A model generated the notes under the pieces. The model worked only from the letters and a program-made list of their open reading frames with translations. It ran no database searches and was not told the origin of the DNA. This document shows positions 47,161-59,128 of a DNA stretch of 62,000 bases, in pieces. A program made the translations under genes and the position numbers. The DNA is from Apostichopus japonicus. Its lineage: Eukaryota > Echinodermata > Holothuroidea > Aspidochirotida > Stichopodidae. The stretch covers positions 14,205,521 through 14,267,520 of the forward strand of contig NC_092562.1 of the NCBI RefSeq assembly GCF_037975245.1, written 5' to 3'. How positions within the stretch are numbered: position 1 is the first letter of the stretch; every line of letters begins with the position of its first letter.

Positions 47161-47233
47161 GCGTCCATAGCCTAGTGGTTAGGGTGTCCGCGTACAGAGC
47201 GGGAGGCCCGTGGTTCGAATCCCGGTGGAGGCT
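47161..47233 (+). mobile_element. tRNA-like SINE head (not a functional tRNA)
   Basis: Box A tagcctagtgg and box B ggttcgaatcc. The acceptor arm pairs at six of seven positions and a five-pair anticodon stem can form with anticodon ACA, but the T arm pairs poorly. It is followed by a short body and an AT tail at 47,284-47,312. Confidence 0.6.
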
Positions 47234-47279
47234 GAAAGTTTTTTCACTGTTCTTGATTTTCCAACTCATTACGATTTTC

Positions 47280-47283
<4 letters not shown>

Positions 47284-47312
<29 letters not shown>
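47284..47312. repeat. (AT)n microsatellite
   Basis: Tail-like AT run about 50 bp after the tRNA-like head. Confidence 0.85.
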
Positions 47313-47315
<3 letters not shown>

Positions 47316-47802
47316 CTATCAGTATTAATCAGTATAAACTAAAGTGTGTTATAATACCTTCATACCTGTTAGACCTGTCAGCAGAAATTACAGTGTAAAA
47401 TAGCTAACAGAAGAATTCATTACTCAAGGGTTTCAAATAATGACTGGTCAGGAGTTTAAACAACTGTCCCTATATGTTTGACTATTAAGTATGCCTTGTA
47501 GGCAATTTTTAAGCGTTTTGCAGTAAAGTGTCATCCACTTTCTGCTAAAATGTGGACGTAATTATTGGTGAAACATTTAGAGTAGTCTGGTTTGTCCAGT
47601 CAATCATTATGCATCTATAGGATTGTGTGTTTAGTATTTGCTCATATGTAGCAACTGGTTATAAATGTAACACATGTTAAGAAATTATAATACAATTTAA
47701 CTAATTAACGGGTGCATACCTTTTCCCATTATTAACTGATAAAGCCATGAGTATCGGGTGCCACATATGTATATAAGCTATAGGACTGGGAGTTTTAATT
47801 AA

Positions 47803-47808
47803 TTTATT
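47803..47808 (-). terminator. Possible poly(A) signal of the sulfotransferase gene
   Basis: AATAAA on the minus strand, 105 nt past the stop codon. Confidence 0.45.
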
Positions 47809-47912
47809 AATTTGATTAAACGCTTGCATTTGTTCTTCTGTCACACCTTTAGAAATGAAAAAGTAATAAAACAACTTCCCAAAGCGGGGAATCGTTGGAG
47901 AGACCGTTCCTC

Positions 47913-48022
47913 TTACTGGTAGGCTACGTCAAATCCCCACTCTGCTATCTTCTCTTTACAAACTGAATCAAACAGCTCATTCTCCGCAACGGTAAAGAAT
48001 TCCTTCCAAGTACCAGTCACAC
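47913..48022 (-). CDS. Sulfotransferase exon 6
   Basis: 110 nt from phase 1 to TAA at 47913-47915. [20 protein letters not shown] is the conserved C-terminal segment; the protein ends GFDVAYQ. Confidence 0.88.
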
Positions 48023-50770
48023 CTTGAGAGAAATTATCACAATTAGAGAAATTACAAGAAGAAACCCAAACTGCATTTGCCTGCAAATATACGTAGTTTT
48101 TTAATACGATTGGAGTGAATTGCTTGCAGTATTATGAAAAAACTTTTCGGTTGTTCATGGTGTTATGTTTTGATCGGACAACACATCAGGGGGTATAGTT
48201 ATGTAGGTACCTATACAAATTGAGGGCGCTTGTCAGAATAAGTTGCCTACACAGCTAGCTTCTGAAACTGCAAATGTACAGAGACTAAATGATACTTTAA
48301 GTTTCAACGTCCAGTCATGTATGTATCGTTCACGTGGCCAGTAATGTCAATATTGTAGTGCGCATGCGCATTACATTAACAACATGTTGAACAGGAGGAA
48401 CTCACGAAGTGATCATTTCCTAAGATACATACATCACTTAAATGGGGAAGCTAATTACTTATAAATATTTGTCTCTTCTATTTAAGTTGTACGTTGTCTC
48501 CCACTAGAGTGTATATATAAGTATAAAACACTAATACGAAGTGAAAGCGCATGTGCGCCATTTCTTACCTGCCTGCGTCTCAGATACCATACATTTCCGC
48601 AGTAATATGTGATATGTCGATAATATGCCAATTCAGTCAAATGCGTGAATAATAGTATTGAGTTATGTACATTGATAGCTACACAGAGAGGTGATCCAGG
48701 TCATGGAAACTGAATGCCAGAAGTTACTTTTAATGTCTATTAGATTACCTCGACATATTTGGTGATTAAAAAACTCGATTTGATTAGTTTGATCGTATAT
48801 GTGTATGTTGATATTCCTATTTCATTCATTCGAATGATTACTCTTACACCCTATATCTATTTACCCCACCCCACCCTCTTCCTCCACCACATATGTTAAA
48901 TCATATGTTAACGGTGATCAAAATATTTTATAACTACAATTATTTATTTATTTATTTTTTTGGCATAAAGTTCATCTTCTATAAGTCTCTGATACCAAAC
49001 ATACTTTAATGAGCCTGTAGGGTCGATTTGTTTGTTTGTTTGTTTGTTTTTTTTTTAAGTTCAATAATTAGTGACCATTATATAACTTTCTGGCCGCAGT
49101 TATTCTGCCAATACTTTTACAAATGGCTTTTAAAATACACACATCATAATCATCATAATTACCTTTTTGAATGAACGGGTTTGCACCCATTGCTCTGGTG
49201 ATTAATTTACCATCTGGTTTGGATTTTTCAATTTCATCATAACTTTTCTTCATATTTTTTACCGATGAATTCGTCTCCACGGCCTTCAAAGCTTCTTCAT
49301 CTAATTCCTTCCCTAAGAGGAATTTTGAGAGAGGCTTGGCCACTGCCTGGAAGTCCTGTTTTTCAGAAGGAAAAACAAAATCGTGGAATACATTTTCTTC
49401 TCAAAAAAGAAATTCAACCTAATGAAAGCTAACCCAGGTGTGTATTATGTAACATGCATGCTATCTGGTGCGAGGAATGCAATGGGGAGTGCAAGTGCGG
49501 GCTGTATAGCCACAACAATTCGTGCGACTCAAATCGGGTCGTGTGATAGTGTGACGTAAATAAATATCACATAGCAGCGAAATACAAACAATAACTGCTA
49601 TTCTAGAGAATATCATTTGAAGTCAGTATAGTATGCAGAATAAAATGTTATTAATGACCCAGACGTCTTCTTTGTATTCTAGACTGCTCTGTTAGTTCAC
49701 ACTACCGGTACATCACGTGATTCGACTTATCAAGTTGATTTTTAATCATGCTCTCGTTCCTTGCAACACCCATAACAAGAAGCACTATGGCCCTACAGCA
49801 TTCTCGGTCGCCGTATACCTAATCTATGGAACGAGCTGCCTCCCGGAATTCGCATGATCACGGACTTCACCTCCTCCAAATCACACCTGAAAACGCATCT
49901 CTTTCAAGAGCACTTTAAAGATGGTTTCTAGGATTTTTTTTAGATTTTATGATGTTCTGTCGTGTTGGTTTATATAGTTCTAGCTTCAATTGGAATTTTC
50001 ACTTTTTTAGCATTCAAATTGAAGATTTTGTAGTCAATCTGTTTTATCGCTTTACTCTTCACCAGTGCTTTTAATCGCTTTTTTTTCGATCTCATATTCC
50101 TGAATATATCTGTTTATGGTATATGTATTTATTGTTTTATTTATTTACTGTTTTATGTCATTGTATATTCTAGATTGTTTGTAAAGCGCACAGATGCATC
50201 GCGCGTAGTGCGCAATATAAGATTTTATTTACATTTACATTTACATTTACGTGCTGACATACCCGTTTTAATTCTTCATACGTGGTAAAGAAAACATTGT
50301 CGAGGTTGCGATGCTTCCAGTAGTTACCGACGTGATCAAACCAACTGCCATAGTTCACTATCATGAAAGGAGAAATGAAATTCCAAGAGAAATCGTTATG
50401 TTGTCTTCTTCTGTTCTTTCTTTCTTTCTAATTTGCATATATATAGCCTACATCAGGCCTATGGTTAAAATGTTAAGAATAAACCGACCAAATTGGTATA
50501 ATTATAAGCAAATCATAAAAAAAAAAAAGATTTTTGAAAATTACTGACTAGTATTTAACAAATTCTTACGTATGGTAACTAGGATTACACGTCAGGCGCT
50601 AAACCAATTAACCCGCAAATGTAATGTAAGACAAATTTTGCAAGCACTTTACGTTCATCTTAAAAGTAACCTCCATACATTATCTCGTTTTCTTTTATCA
50701 TGAAACCATTAACTTATTTTATTTCTTTGCCTGTTTTAGACAAAAAATGAAAATGTTTCAAAATACTATG

Positions 50771-50815
<45 letters not shown>

Positions 50816-52206
50816 GATTCATTGTCCATATCGGATTACTGTCGATATATATTAATTATATCATCGTTAATACTTCAAAGTTTCCAGTATGATCATTTCC
50901 ATATTGAATCGCACTTACTGTCTCCGGTCAGAAAAGTATTTAGGGCATATTCCCACATTTTTGTTTCCTTATCAATTCCAGAAGATCCAAACGTAAATCT
51001 ACTCATCGATGCAAGTACGTCCTTTGGATTGCGCATCACATAAATAATCTTTCAAGTTAAAATCAAGAGAAAAGCATAAGATAAAATCGTTTATGTATTT
51101 TATAGGAAACCGTAAAGGATCAATTCATTTTGATTAGTTCAAAATATTCAATTCATAGTCGTTAAAATATTTACTCAGATGGTCCATCGATTAGTAAAAT
51201 CGCCAAAGATGGACACGTCAATTTTCAAACCCTTTGTATCGTCTGCATCCTAAAGCATGGACGGCGCCATTTTAAGCTGCACTTATCTTATGCTGTATAC
51301 AGAAACTTGCTTTAGAAGTAGGAATGGATATTGAAATATTGTAAAACTTGATATTGAAGACAGATACAAAGTCAGTTTGTCCCTTCGGGGCTTCCACTAA
51401 TATAAAGGTAAAGTCATGTGATAGTTAGACCACCTCATGTGTTGATGGTTATGAAAATGTAGGTTTACATGGTTTTAGGAGTGTTGGCTCAGTGGTTAAC
51501 GCCGGTGCCTTCCTATCATAAGCTCCCCGGCTCGAGTCACTCCAAGATTAATGTATATCGTCTAGTTACAGAGTTGTTGACAATTGCCAACTCATAATCA
51601 TGGACGTTAAATATGAATCTAAGAGACTGACTTCGGTCAGCTTGCAGCTTTGATAAGCCAATGCGGCTTTTCACGGCCCTGCTTGCAGGAGGATCTAAAA
51701 TACATACAAATACATACATACATGCATAAAGCCAGACATGTGTTAGTGGGGAGGAAGGACGTCTTACGAAAGAAACTCCCTTTGGAGCAGCCTGGGTTAT
51801 AGCACCACCATTATAATACATTCTTTGCCTCACGAAGGTAACATACTATAATTTCTCCATTTACTTAAACATCTAAACGTTGTGTGGTTCTAAAGCCTTG
51901 TAGACGTTTTCGTTAGGTAAACGATGTCTTCGTCATTTGTAGAAAAGGCTCATTACTCACCGGTAAGCGAATTTCCTAACCTGGTTATTAAAGCAGTGAG
52001 TTGTTTAAAGGTCTATTAAGTATTAAGTGGTTTAAAATTGCTTCAGCCAGGGGAGGAGCAAGAGGTTACTAAAAATAAACTGCCTATATTGACCCAATTT
52101 TTTCACAATAGTTAACACCATTTGCTTAACATATCTAAACTAGAAATTTACCTGTCGCTGTTTAGACAGATGGATTGACGGACGGATGCATGGATGGATG
52201 ATGGAC

Positions 52207-52238
<32 letters not shown>

Positions 52239-53882
52239 AGATGCATGGATGGCGGATGGATGGGTGATTGGGGGCACGGGTGGGTGGGTTGGTAGGTGGG
52301 TTGGTAGGTGGATGGATGGATAAGTGTTAGGGGGGCTGGCATGAAATTGATCATGAGAACTAAACTGACATCAAGTACCGAAACAATTCCCATGGATAAA
52401 AATAACCGCTTTACATCATACAACAGGCCAGAGGATCAGAAAGGTCTCATGTGCCTTCTCCACGCTATATATTAAAAATCCGCAACTTTTCATGCGTTCC
52501 CTTTTCGGTCGTTTAGTGAACTCAATGTTTCAATTGATTTTTCAGAACAAAAACAACCGGTAGTCCCCCCCCCCCCCACCTTCAGCCTCTCTCAAAATTG
52601 ATGAAGAACGTTAAAGGTGACCCTTTCCATAATACAGATTGCAACATTCAGTTGTTTTAAATAAATAATTGCCCTTTCTATTGCATATATTTAAAGTACT
52701 CTCTTGTCATTAAACAAGTGGGCTTTTTTAAAAGAAAGTTTTAATAAATATGTAAGTTAAATGTGCCTCGTTGTAGCAAAAATGTAATCACATTGTATTG
52801 AAAAACACAATAAGTACATTTTCATGACTGGGATATTAGTGTTTTCCGCTTGGTCAAAGCCAAATATTCCCGCGTTATTGTTTATACATTTGAGACCAAA
52901 GTATGTATTACCTTCCCCTTCTTCCCTTCCGTTAACTGCTTCGGTAAGAACTGCCATGGTAAATGGGTAACGGTGATTCGAGGGGAATCCATCTTTGCAT
53001 AAACTTCATGCCCTGGAACTTTAAAATCTGGCGGGGTTAACATTTCAAATGCTGCACCTAGCATACGTGACCGGTCGATATCTTTGGGAAGACCACGTGC
53101 ATATGTAAGTAACACTATCTCCCACATCCAATGGGTTCCTGAATGTAGATATAAGAAAACTAACTTTATGAGTGACGTCATTACTTGAAATGTAAAGTTT
53201 ATGTAATATTTATACTTATCGTTTAATGCAAAGGATTTGCAAAAATGGTAAAATAGGTATGCAAAATTTGTGCATAAAGCACATGCGCTGGAACCTAACA
53301 AAAAGGGCAGTAACACAATTCTCACATCCATGCAATGAATACCAATGAATAGAAGAGAAACAATTCTTTAAAAATTAAAAAACACCAAAAAATAATATTT
53401 ATCCGAAATAGTATCATCTCCATCATAAGAACATTGCATCTGAGGATAGATGCTAGTTTTACTGCTTCGGAAATTAAAAGACAAATTTAAAAGACATAAA
53501 GGGTTCAATCAGCAATAAGTATATGAAATCTGTGATATCTACAAAATGATATCAGAGTTTTCTTTCCTTAGCTGTTAGGGAACATTGTTCATGACATATA
53601 TCTCCATCACCTACGGTATATAGTACAATGATGATTTTGGGGGGCGTTATGCTCGTTTTAAGACCTACCGCTCTTCGGATAAGTTGCCACAAAAACGTCG
53701 TCTTCTTTCGTTTCCCAGTCTCTGATTTCTAGCAAGCTCTTCGGTGGCGAGGTGTTCGTGAACATCACCCCTTCAAAGTCATGTCTCTTGGCAATAGCAC
53801 TCGCTTCCTCGGGAATTCCAAACAGCTTAGCAAGCTCTCTTTGTTTTTGATCGTGTTGCTCTTGAGTATAATGAATCGCCAT
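47913..53882 (-). CDS. Cytosolic sulfotransferase (SULT family), complete, six exons
   Basis: Exons 53669-53882, 52912-53138, 50919-51048, 50263-50357, 49163-49355 and 47913-48022 join in frame to 322 residues. Cytosolic sulfotransferases move the sulfonate group from PAPS to alcohols, phenols, steroids or amines. Seen: 5'-PAPS loop TYPKSGTHW (about 66-74), the catalytic histidine in VTHLP (about 130), the 3'-phosphate motif [16 protein letters not shown] (about 150), YGSWFDHV, and the C-terminal QKGVTGTWK that corresponds to the RKGxxGxWK box. No signal peptide or membrane anchor, as expected for the cytosolic class. Substrate cannot be told. Exon phases all agree. Confidence 0.93.
49163..49355 (-). 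CDS. Sulfotransferase exon 5
   Basis: 193 nt, phase 0 to 1. [20 protein letters not shown], later [12 protein letters not shown] and ANPFIQKG. Donor gtaatt; the open frame past it to 49,068 is intron read-through. Confidence 0.87.
49760..50250 (+). mobile_element. CR1/L2-like 3' fragment in a sulfotransferase intron
   Basis: A plus-strand reading gives YGPTAFSVA, then after a frame slip [31 protein letters not shown] and a stop near 49,930, the usual C-terminus of CR1/L2-type RT ORFs. The 3' end is an (ACATTT)n tail at 50,229-50,250, about 7 bp from the donor of exon 4. Confidence 0.75.
50263..50357 (-). CDS. Sulfotransferase exon 4
   Basis: 95 nt, phase 1 to 0. [20 protein letters not shown], then [12 protein letters not shown], typical of the family. 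Donor gtatgt. Confidence 0.88.
50776..50812. repeat. (AT)n microsatellite
   Basis: AT run in sulfotransferase intron 3, about 110 bp past the end of exon 3 in the direction of transcription. Confidence 0.88.
50919..51048 (-). CDS. Sulfotransferase exon 3
   Basis: 130 nt, phase 0 to 1. [20 protein letters not shown] carries the arginine and serine that bind the 3'-phosphate of PAPS. Donor gtaagt. Confidence 0.9.
51478..51730 (+). mobile_element. tRNA-derived SINE in sulfotransferase intron 2
   Basis: Box-A-like tggctcagtgg and box-B-like ggctcgagtcac. The body shares catggacgttaaat, cttcggtcagcttgc and cctgcttgcaggaggatcta with the SINE at 37,774. Tail of atacata repeats. Confidence 0.78.
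52165..52325. repeat. (GGAT)n / (GGTA)n minisatellite
   Basis: Imperfect tetranucleotide array in sulfotransferase intron 2. Confidence 0.85.
52912..53138 (-). CDS. Sulfotransferase exon 2
   Basis: 227 nt, phase 1 to 0. Completes the PAPS loop ([16 protein letters not shown]) and holds [17 protein letters not shown] with the catalytic histidine. Acceptor ctacattcag, donor gtaata. Confidence 0.9.
53669..53882 (-). CDS. Sulfotransferase exon 1
   Basis: Starts [20 protein letters not shown] at ATG 53880-53882 and ends [10 protein letters not shown] at phase 1, donor gtaggt. A (GAA)n tract in coding orientation lies about 45 bp upstream. Confidence 0.9.
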
Positions 53883-53924
53883 TTTGATTCCTACTTTAGC
53901 CTATCCTATATGTATTACTTCTTC

Positions 53925-54000
53925 TTATTCTTCTTCTTCTTCTTCTTCTTCTTCTTCTTCTTCTTCTTCTTCTTCTTCTTCTTCTTCTTCTTCTTCTTCT
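53925..54000. repeat. (TTC)n, (GAA)n on the sulfotransferase coding strand
   Basis: About 24 near-perfect triplets immediately upstream of the sulfotransferase start codon. Confidence 0.92.
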
Positions 54001-54009
54001 GCTGCGGAA

Positions 54010-54660
54010 ACCTCGCAAAGTGTAGTCTAGTGTCTTTGCGTCTTTATTGCAATGTCATGGTGAGACTTAAAACACGCATAAACTATAGACTTTAATCATC
54101 TATTGTTTGTTTATTGATAGTTGATACAAACAATTCGTAGACAGCCTATACCTCTCGATCTTTTCTACATATAGACCGTTCTGTCGATATAATCTTTGCT
54201 ATAAACCGTTAAAAGATTACCTGTATCAATATTTGTTAAATTAACCATTATTCCTAAATTCGTCTCCTTCTGAAATCCCTATAGCCTAGCAGCACTGAGG
54301 TAGAAGTTCACAACTGACCTTGGTTATACCTAACATTGCTGATGGCTGATAGCCTAGAATATCATGCTATATATCTTCATGAATGTTATAGGATTGTGAG
54401 ATGGAAGGTGTGATATTTTAGTATAGTACTTCTTATCTCATGTGTCAAATCTTCAAGCCAAATTGTCACATTTTCAATTTTGACTAACGAATTTCTGCAA
54501 TGGCTTTATATCACGTTTAACAGTTCGTAAGTTTTACACCATCATTAATTTATTTCATGTTCTTCAACATCATCCAATCTTAAAAACGAATGAAGGAAAC
54601 TATACACACATTACATTTTGTGGTATGATAGCGTACATGATTTAATCGAAATCATGAACA
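54010..54660. other. Gene-free stretch upstream of the sulfotransferase
   Basis: No promoter element could be assigned. Confidence 0.4.
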
Positions 54661-54664
54661 TGAA

Positions 54665-55145
54665 CATTGGCAATAAACGCGAGTTCTCTTGATACATATG
54701 GTCCCATTGGAAACAAATTGGATTTTGTTAAATTAATTGAAAGGCCTGACGCCTGCTTTAGCAGATTAAGAATCCTTATAGTTAGAGACTCCTTACTACC
54801 ATCTAGAAGAAAGGCGGTGTCGTCTGCGTACTGTAAAACCTTAACTTCCTGGTCATAGTTATGCCATTAATATTCATATTGTTTTTAACTTTTAAAGCTA
54901 ATACTTCAGCAGCCAGAATGAAAAGATAGGGACTTAATGGACAGCCTTGCCTCACCCCCCCCCCCCCCCCCGCTGTAGCGGAAAGAACTCAGTGAAGTGT
55001 TGTGACCAACACAGGCGCTGCTATCGCTGTAAAAAAAACTGACCCATTGTCTATAAGACTGTTCCCGAACTTAAGATAAGATAATTTTCTATGTATAAAC
55101 TTCCACTCGAGCTTATCAGAGTCTTTAGTGAGCTTGAACAAGTGC
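54665..55145 (-). mobile_element. L1/Tx1-like reverse transcriptase fragment
   Basis: On the minus strand: KLEWKFIHRKLSYLKFGNS near 55,110, GVRQGCPLSPYLFILAAEVL (RT motif B region) near 54,900-54,960, then VKVLQYADDTAFLLDG (YADD box) near 54,800-54,845 and SGLSINLTKSNLF. A G run and frame slips break it. Only the RT core remains. Confidence 0.78.
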
Positions 55146-55149
55146 AATA

Positions 55150-56361
55150 TCTCCCCCAACGTTATGTGATATTACATCGTAAGTATGGATATGTTGGCTC
55201 ATCAAGTTATCTCAATGATGTCTGTGCAAGAATTATTTTCTGATTGAATATTCATGAAGACGGGATTTCAATGAAATTTTTGGCTTGCAACCGGCAACTG
55301 CAGGAAGTATAACAAATCGTTGTGAGTAGACAGTGTGACACACTGTCTGGACTAAGTTTGCAGAGTAGACAGTAATAATGAGAGGTGAATACCAAGTATA
55401 TAGCTAGTCCCCTCCACCCCCCCCCCCACAAGAGATCGACAATTGGCATAGGAGCCACAGTGCATTTTGAATTTCTGTTTGAAGCATGTATCCGGCTACA
55501 ATCATTGCAGGTAGCTGTCAGTAGTAAACTGTTCTTGGTAAAGTAGTGATAGTCATTGCAGTGGCATTAGCTTTAACTGAACGCTTTTTAAATAGTTCTA
55601 GTTGCTACTAGTTTTTGCAGGTCCACACATGTAAACTGGAAGAAAGTTTATATTGGCAGATAGCCTATATGGTTATTGTTAATAACCATATTAAACCTTT
55701 CGACAGTGCAATGGCCATGCCTTTTGCAATGTCTTTCATCTTAAACATTGAGTGTAGCCAGTAGAAGGTACAACTTTAGTGGAGTTTATCCAGCGATGAG
55801 TAGGCTAAAAGTACCCTAGTAAAAGCTAACCACTGATTTTTGTGTGGACATTCACAAGACGTGGAGTGTCAGAATGTATGCATTATTATTAGCCACCTTC
55901 AAAGTCACCTTCAGCCAATCATAGACGTACCAATAAAGAAAAAATCAACAAAGCGCAGTTAGCTCTACTGCTTAGCAGATCATTAAAATAAATCTTACGT
56001 ATGGTCTCATAAATAGTTCTTATTGTAATATTTTTTGTGGTCCAAGAATAACAACAGCTTTGATAACCAATCAAAAATATGTTTGAACAAGTTTTGAAGT
56101 TGTTTGATAACAGTTTCAGAAAACAATAATTTGTCTTTTTTTTTCTTTTATAATCTCACTGATGATTAATAAATTCCGTGAATTTATGCCGTTGGATGAA
56201 AAGTTGTTGTTTGAAAAACTATCGATCGTTGTAGAGATCTTCTACGTCGATGTATATATATCTTTATTACGTTATGTGAAATAGCGCTATAATCTGTTGT
56301 CAGATCGTAATATGTGCAGTTTACATAGGCTTCACATGTGTTTATGTTGTTATCATATACG
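55150..56361. other. Gene-free stretch
   Basis: Nothing supported apart from short C or G runs. Confidence 0.5.
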
Positions 56362-56919
56362 CAAGGGCGGCGGAAGCACTTTTAATCTTGGGGGGGGGGG
56401 CACCGACATCAAAGGGCACTTTGCAGAGATTCCATTGGACTGATGCAGCCTTATACCCTTTATAACTCTTATTGTATTATCTTATTTGCGTATACACATC
56501 ACTCCATCAACGCCCCCCCCCCCCCTCCCCTCAAGGAAAATATGCATACTAGCACTGCAATATCCAATGTGCAAATTGGGAAGCAAGGAACAAGTTTTCT
56601 TTTGAGACAAAATGAGGTGAAATCATACTAGTTGCTAATGTAGGAATCTTCGGAATTAGAGTTTTTTTCTTGTTAATATCTTAACAATTTTTTTCCATTC
56701 GAAATAGCTTTGAGTTTGACCCACAGAAATTCATTGAAAGTCACGGGCGAAGCCTAGATTTGCAAAGTTGTATGCACGACTATCTGAGCGGAGCGCCACC
56801 ATCGGTTGGCGCGGAGCGTACTATAAAAATTTTGGTTTCGGGCAAGCTACTGCATATTTATATATATATTTCCAGATGACAAGAAATTCGGGCAAAAGTC
56901 CTGAAAAATTCGGGCAGTC

Positions 56920-56923
<4 letters not shown>

Positions 56924-56986
<63 letters not shown>
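56924..56986. repeat. (AT)n microsatellite
   Basis: AT run that served as target of the LTR insertion. Confidence 0.88.
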
Positions 56987-56990
<4 letters not shown>

Positions 56991-58062
56991 ACGAGGGCCC
57001 ATTGTAGCCTAACGCTAGTTACTGCTAGTGAGGAACCTAATGTTATTATATAGAAAGTCTTTGAAATTGCCTACGTGATAAATCAGTATTTGAGAAATTA
57101 GGTCGGGTTACCGTGTCAGAATGTTATAATACACGATTGTTCTGGTATATTCCTTATGATGACGCGCTGGTCTCGGGTTAACGTCGGTTTACGTGAGATC
57201 GCGTGTAAGCCGTGCACACAATTTCGGGGATTCTCTGGAATGTTCGCGAGATATGCAAAGGACTTCCAAGAATAGAGAAACTGGGTCAAGTGTATCGAGA
57301 AAGATCTAGATGATTCTTGACATGGTGAATCGTATAAAATCCCGCCAAGATCGGAGAGTTTCTCAGTTTTTGTACGAATACAAGCGACGACACATATTAT
57401 ACCATTCTACTATATATCGTCAGTGCTCAACTACCAGTAGTTTCTGAGGGATTGAGATATCGATACCAAGATTGATTCTACACTTCCATTCAGAAGTTTG
57501 AAGAGGACTTTGCTGTGAAAGTTCAGTTTCCAGTCGTTATTTCGGAGAAGGTGAAGAATTTCTGTCTCCGTTGAGGAAGTTCGTTATGCCAGGAGTTGGT
57601 GGCTATAAAGCTGATTTTGGACTGACTCTGGTAATATTTTGTCGGCGAGAAGTTCGACTTGTGCTTCACTCAATTGTGGCTGGAAGTCCGTCTTCTATTT
57701 TGGAGCATCGCCGGAAAGAAGGTGACTGCTGTTTCTGGGATCGCGAGAAACTTCGTCGAGGACCAGTGAATTTCGCGGTACAACGGACCGAGAATCGTCG
57801 TCATCAAGGTCGTGGCCGCTGAGGGATATCGCCGTTGGAAGAGACCAGTGTATCCTATCTTGTTAAGTTTGTGAGTAATTTTCTATATATTTTTAATTAC
57901 CACTTGTTGTTGTCGGTTCGAAATCCATAGTTCAATATAGTTTACGTTCTCATTCAAATTCTCTAGACTTGTCAATTTGTCTGTGTTCCTTACGGAAACG
58001 AATCCAGGCTTGTGTCTCGTTAAAAATTAGTTATCGAGACCTCTCGCATTTCCAACGTAACA
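56987..58062 (+). mobile_element. Probable solo LTR, 1,076 bp
   Basis: Starts tgttacgag and ends caacgtaaca (TG...CA, inverted tgttacg/cgtaaca ends), flanked by atat on both sides. A TATA-like gtataaaatcccgcc lies at about 57,330. The internal 83-codon open frame has no recognised domain. The type resembles Ty3/gypsy LTRs; inferred only from the ends. Confidence 0.65.
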
Positions 58063-58293
58063 ATATATATATATATACATATATATTTATATATATATAT
58101 ATATTCTCCTCTTAGGCTGCCCGAATTTTCCAGGAAATTTGCCCGAATCTCTTGTCCTCTGGAAATTTCCCGAATTTCTTGGCCCCCCACCCCCCGGCCT
58201 CGTACGCTTACGGTTGGCGCGGAGCGTACAATGAAAATTTTGGTTTTACAAACCCCTCATATGGCCGGAAACGGCCCTTCCGGAATGTTCATT

Positions 58294-58547
58294 CTAGTTC
58301 CCTGGCCTCTTGCTAACTTGAGACACCTCAATTTTTATGTAGAAAAAGGGCACATTTTTAACCTGAGGAAAAGTGGGGGGCACGTGCCCCCTGTGCCCCC
58401 TGGTTCCGCCGCCCTTGCTAGTTCCCTGGCCTCTTGCTAACTTGAGACACCTCAATTTTTATGTAGAAAAAGGGCACATTTTTAACCTGAGGAAAAGTGG
58501 GGGGCACGTGCCCCCTGTGCCCCCCCCCCCCGGTTCCGCCGCCCTTG
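58294..58547. repeat. Duplicated right end of the hAT element
   Basis: A segment of about 125 bp, from ctagttccctggcctcttgc to the terminal ccgcccttg, occurs twice in tandem. Confidence 0.8.
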
Positions 58548-58863
58548 CATATACGCTTTGTACCCTTAAATTTATTGAAATAACTAACGATGACATTACA
58601 GGAAAATATGACGTTGTCATACTGAAATATGATGTTAATGTATATTTTTGCGTCGTTGTTATACTATTTTACGTAACTGTTGTAGACATTTATGTTGTTA
58701 TTGCAAGTATAACATCATCACATCAAATAATGTCGTTGTCATTTGAATTTATATAGTCAACAATGAATGTAATCAACGTTGTTGTTGTTTGATTTTGCCC
58801 TTTTTGCGTTCCATACAATTGGGCTGTACTATTTTTGAACAGTGAAGAAGTTCGGGGAACCAG

Positions 58864-59128
58864 ATTATGGAACGCCAAAAGCGCAATGCATTTTATTGCC
58901 TCGATCGATTTCGCCTCCTTCTATTTCGTTGCCTCCTTTTATTTCGTTGCCTCCTTTTATTTCGTTGCTTCGTTCTATTTTGCTGCCTCCTTCTATTTCG
59001 TTGCCTTCGTCTATTTCGTTGCCTCCAGTGATTTCGTTGCCTCCTTCTATTTTGCTGCCTCCACCTATTTCGTTGCCTCGTTCTACATCGTTGCCTCGTT
59101 CGATTTCGTTGCCTCGATTGAATTCGCC
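58864..59128. repeat. 18-bp minisatellite (first array)
   Basis: Variants of ctatttcgttgcctcctt, all frames open because the unit is 18 bp. The resulting SISLPP and ASFYFV peptides are not taken as proteins. Confidence 0.9.

Larger units (their letters stand above)
56362..58547. mobile_element. hAT-type element, 2,186 bp, with nested inserts
   Basis: Ends caagggcggcggaagc and ggttccgccgcccttg, with perfect 8-bp flanks catatacg at 56,354-56,361 and 58,548-58,555. It carries the same subterminal gcggagcgccac ... ggttggcgcggagcg motif as the element at 40,584. No transposase. Confidence 0.88.

Noticed and set aside
47161-47233. Functional tRNA gene with anticodon ACA
   Set aside because: T arm pairs poorly, the anticodon is unexpected, and the body and AT tail fit a SINE.
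49068-49162. Extension of sulfotransferase exon 5 to a stop at 49,068
   Set aside because: A good donor at 49,157-49,162 and the conserved C-terminal exon at 47,913-48,022 give a full family-like end.
53781-54095. Open frame with a long phenylalanine run
   Set aside because: Translation of the TTC repeat, antisense to sulfotransferase exon 1.
57571-57822. 83-codon open frame as a gene
   Set aside because: It lies wholly inside the probable solo LTR and has no recognised domain.
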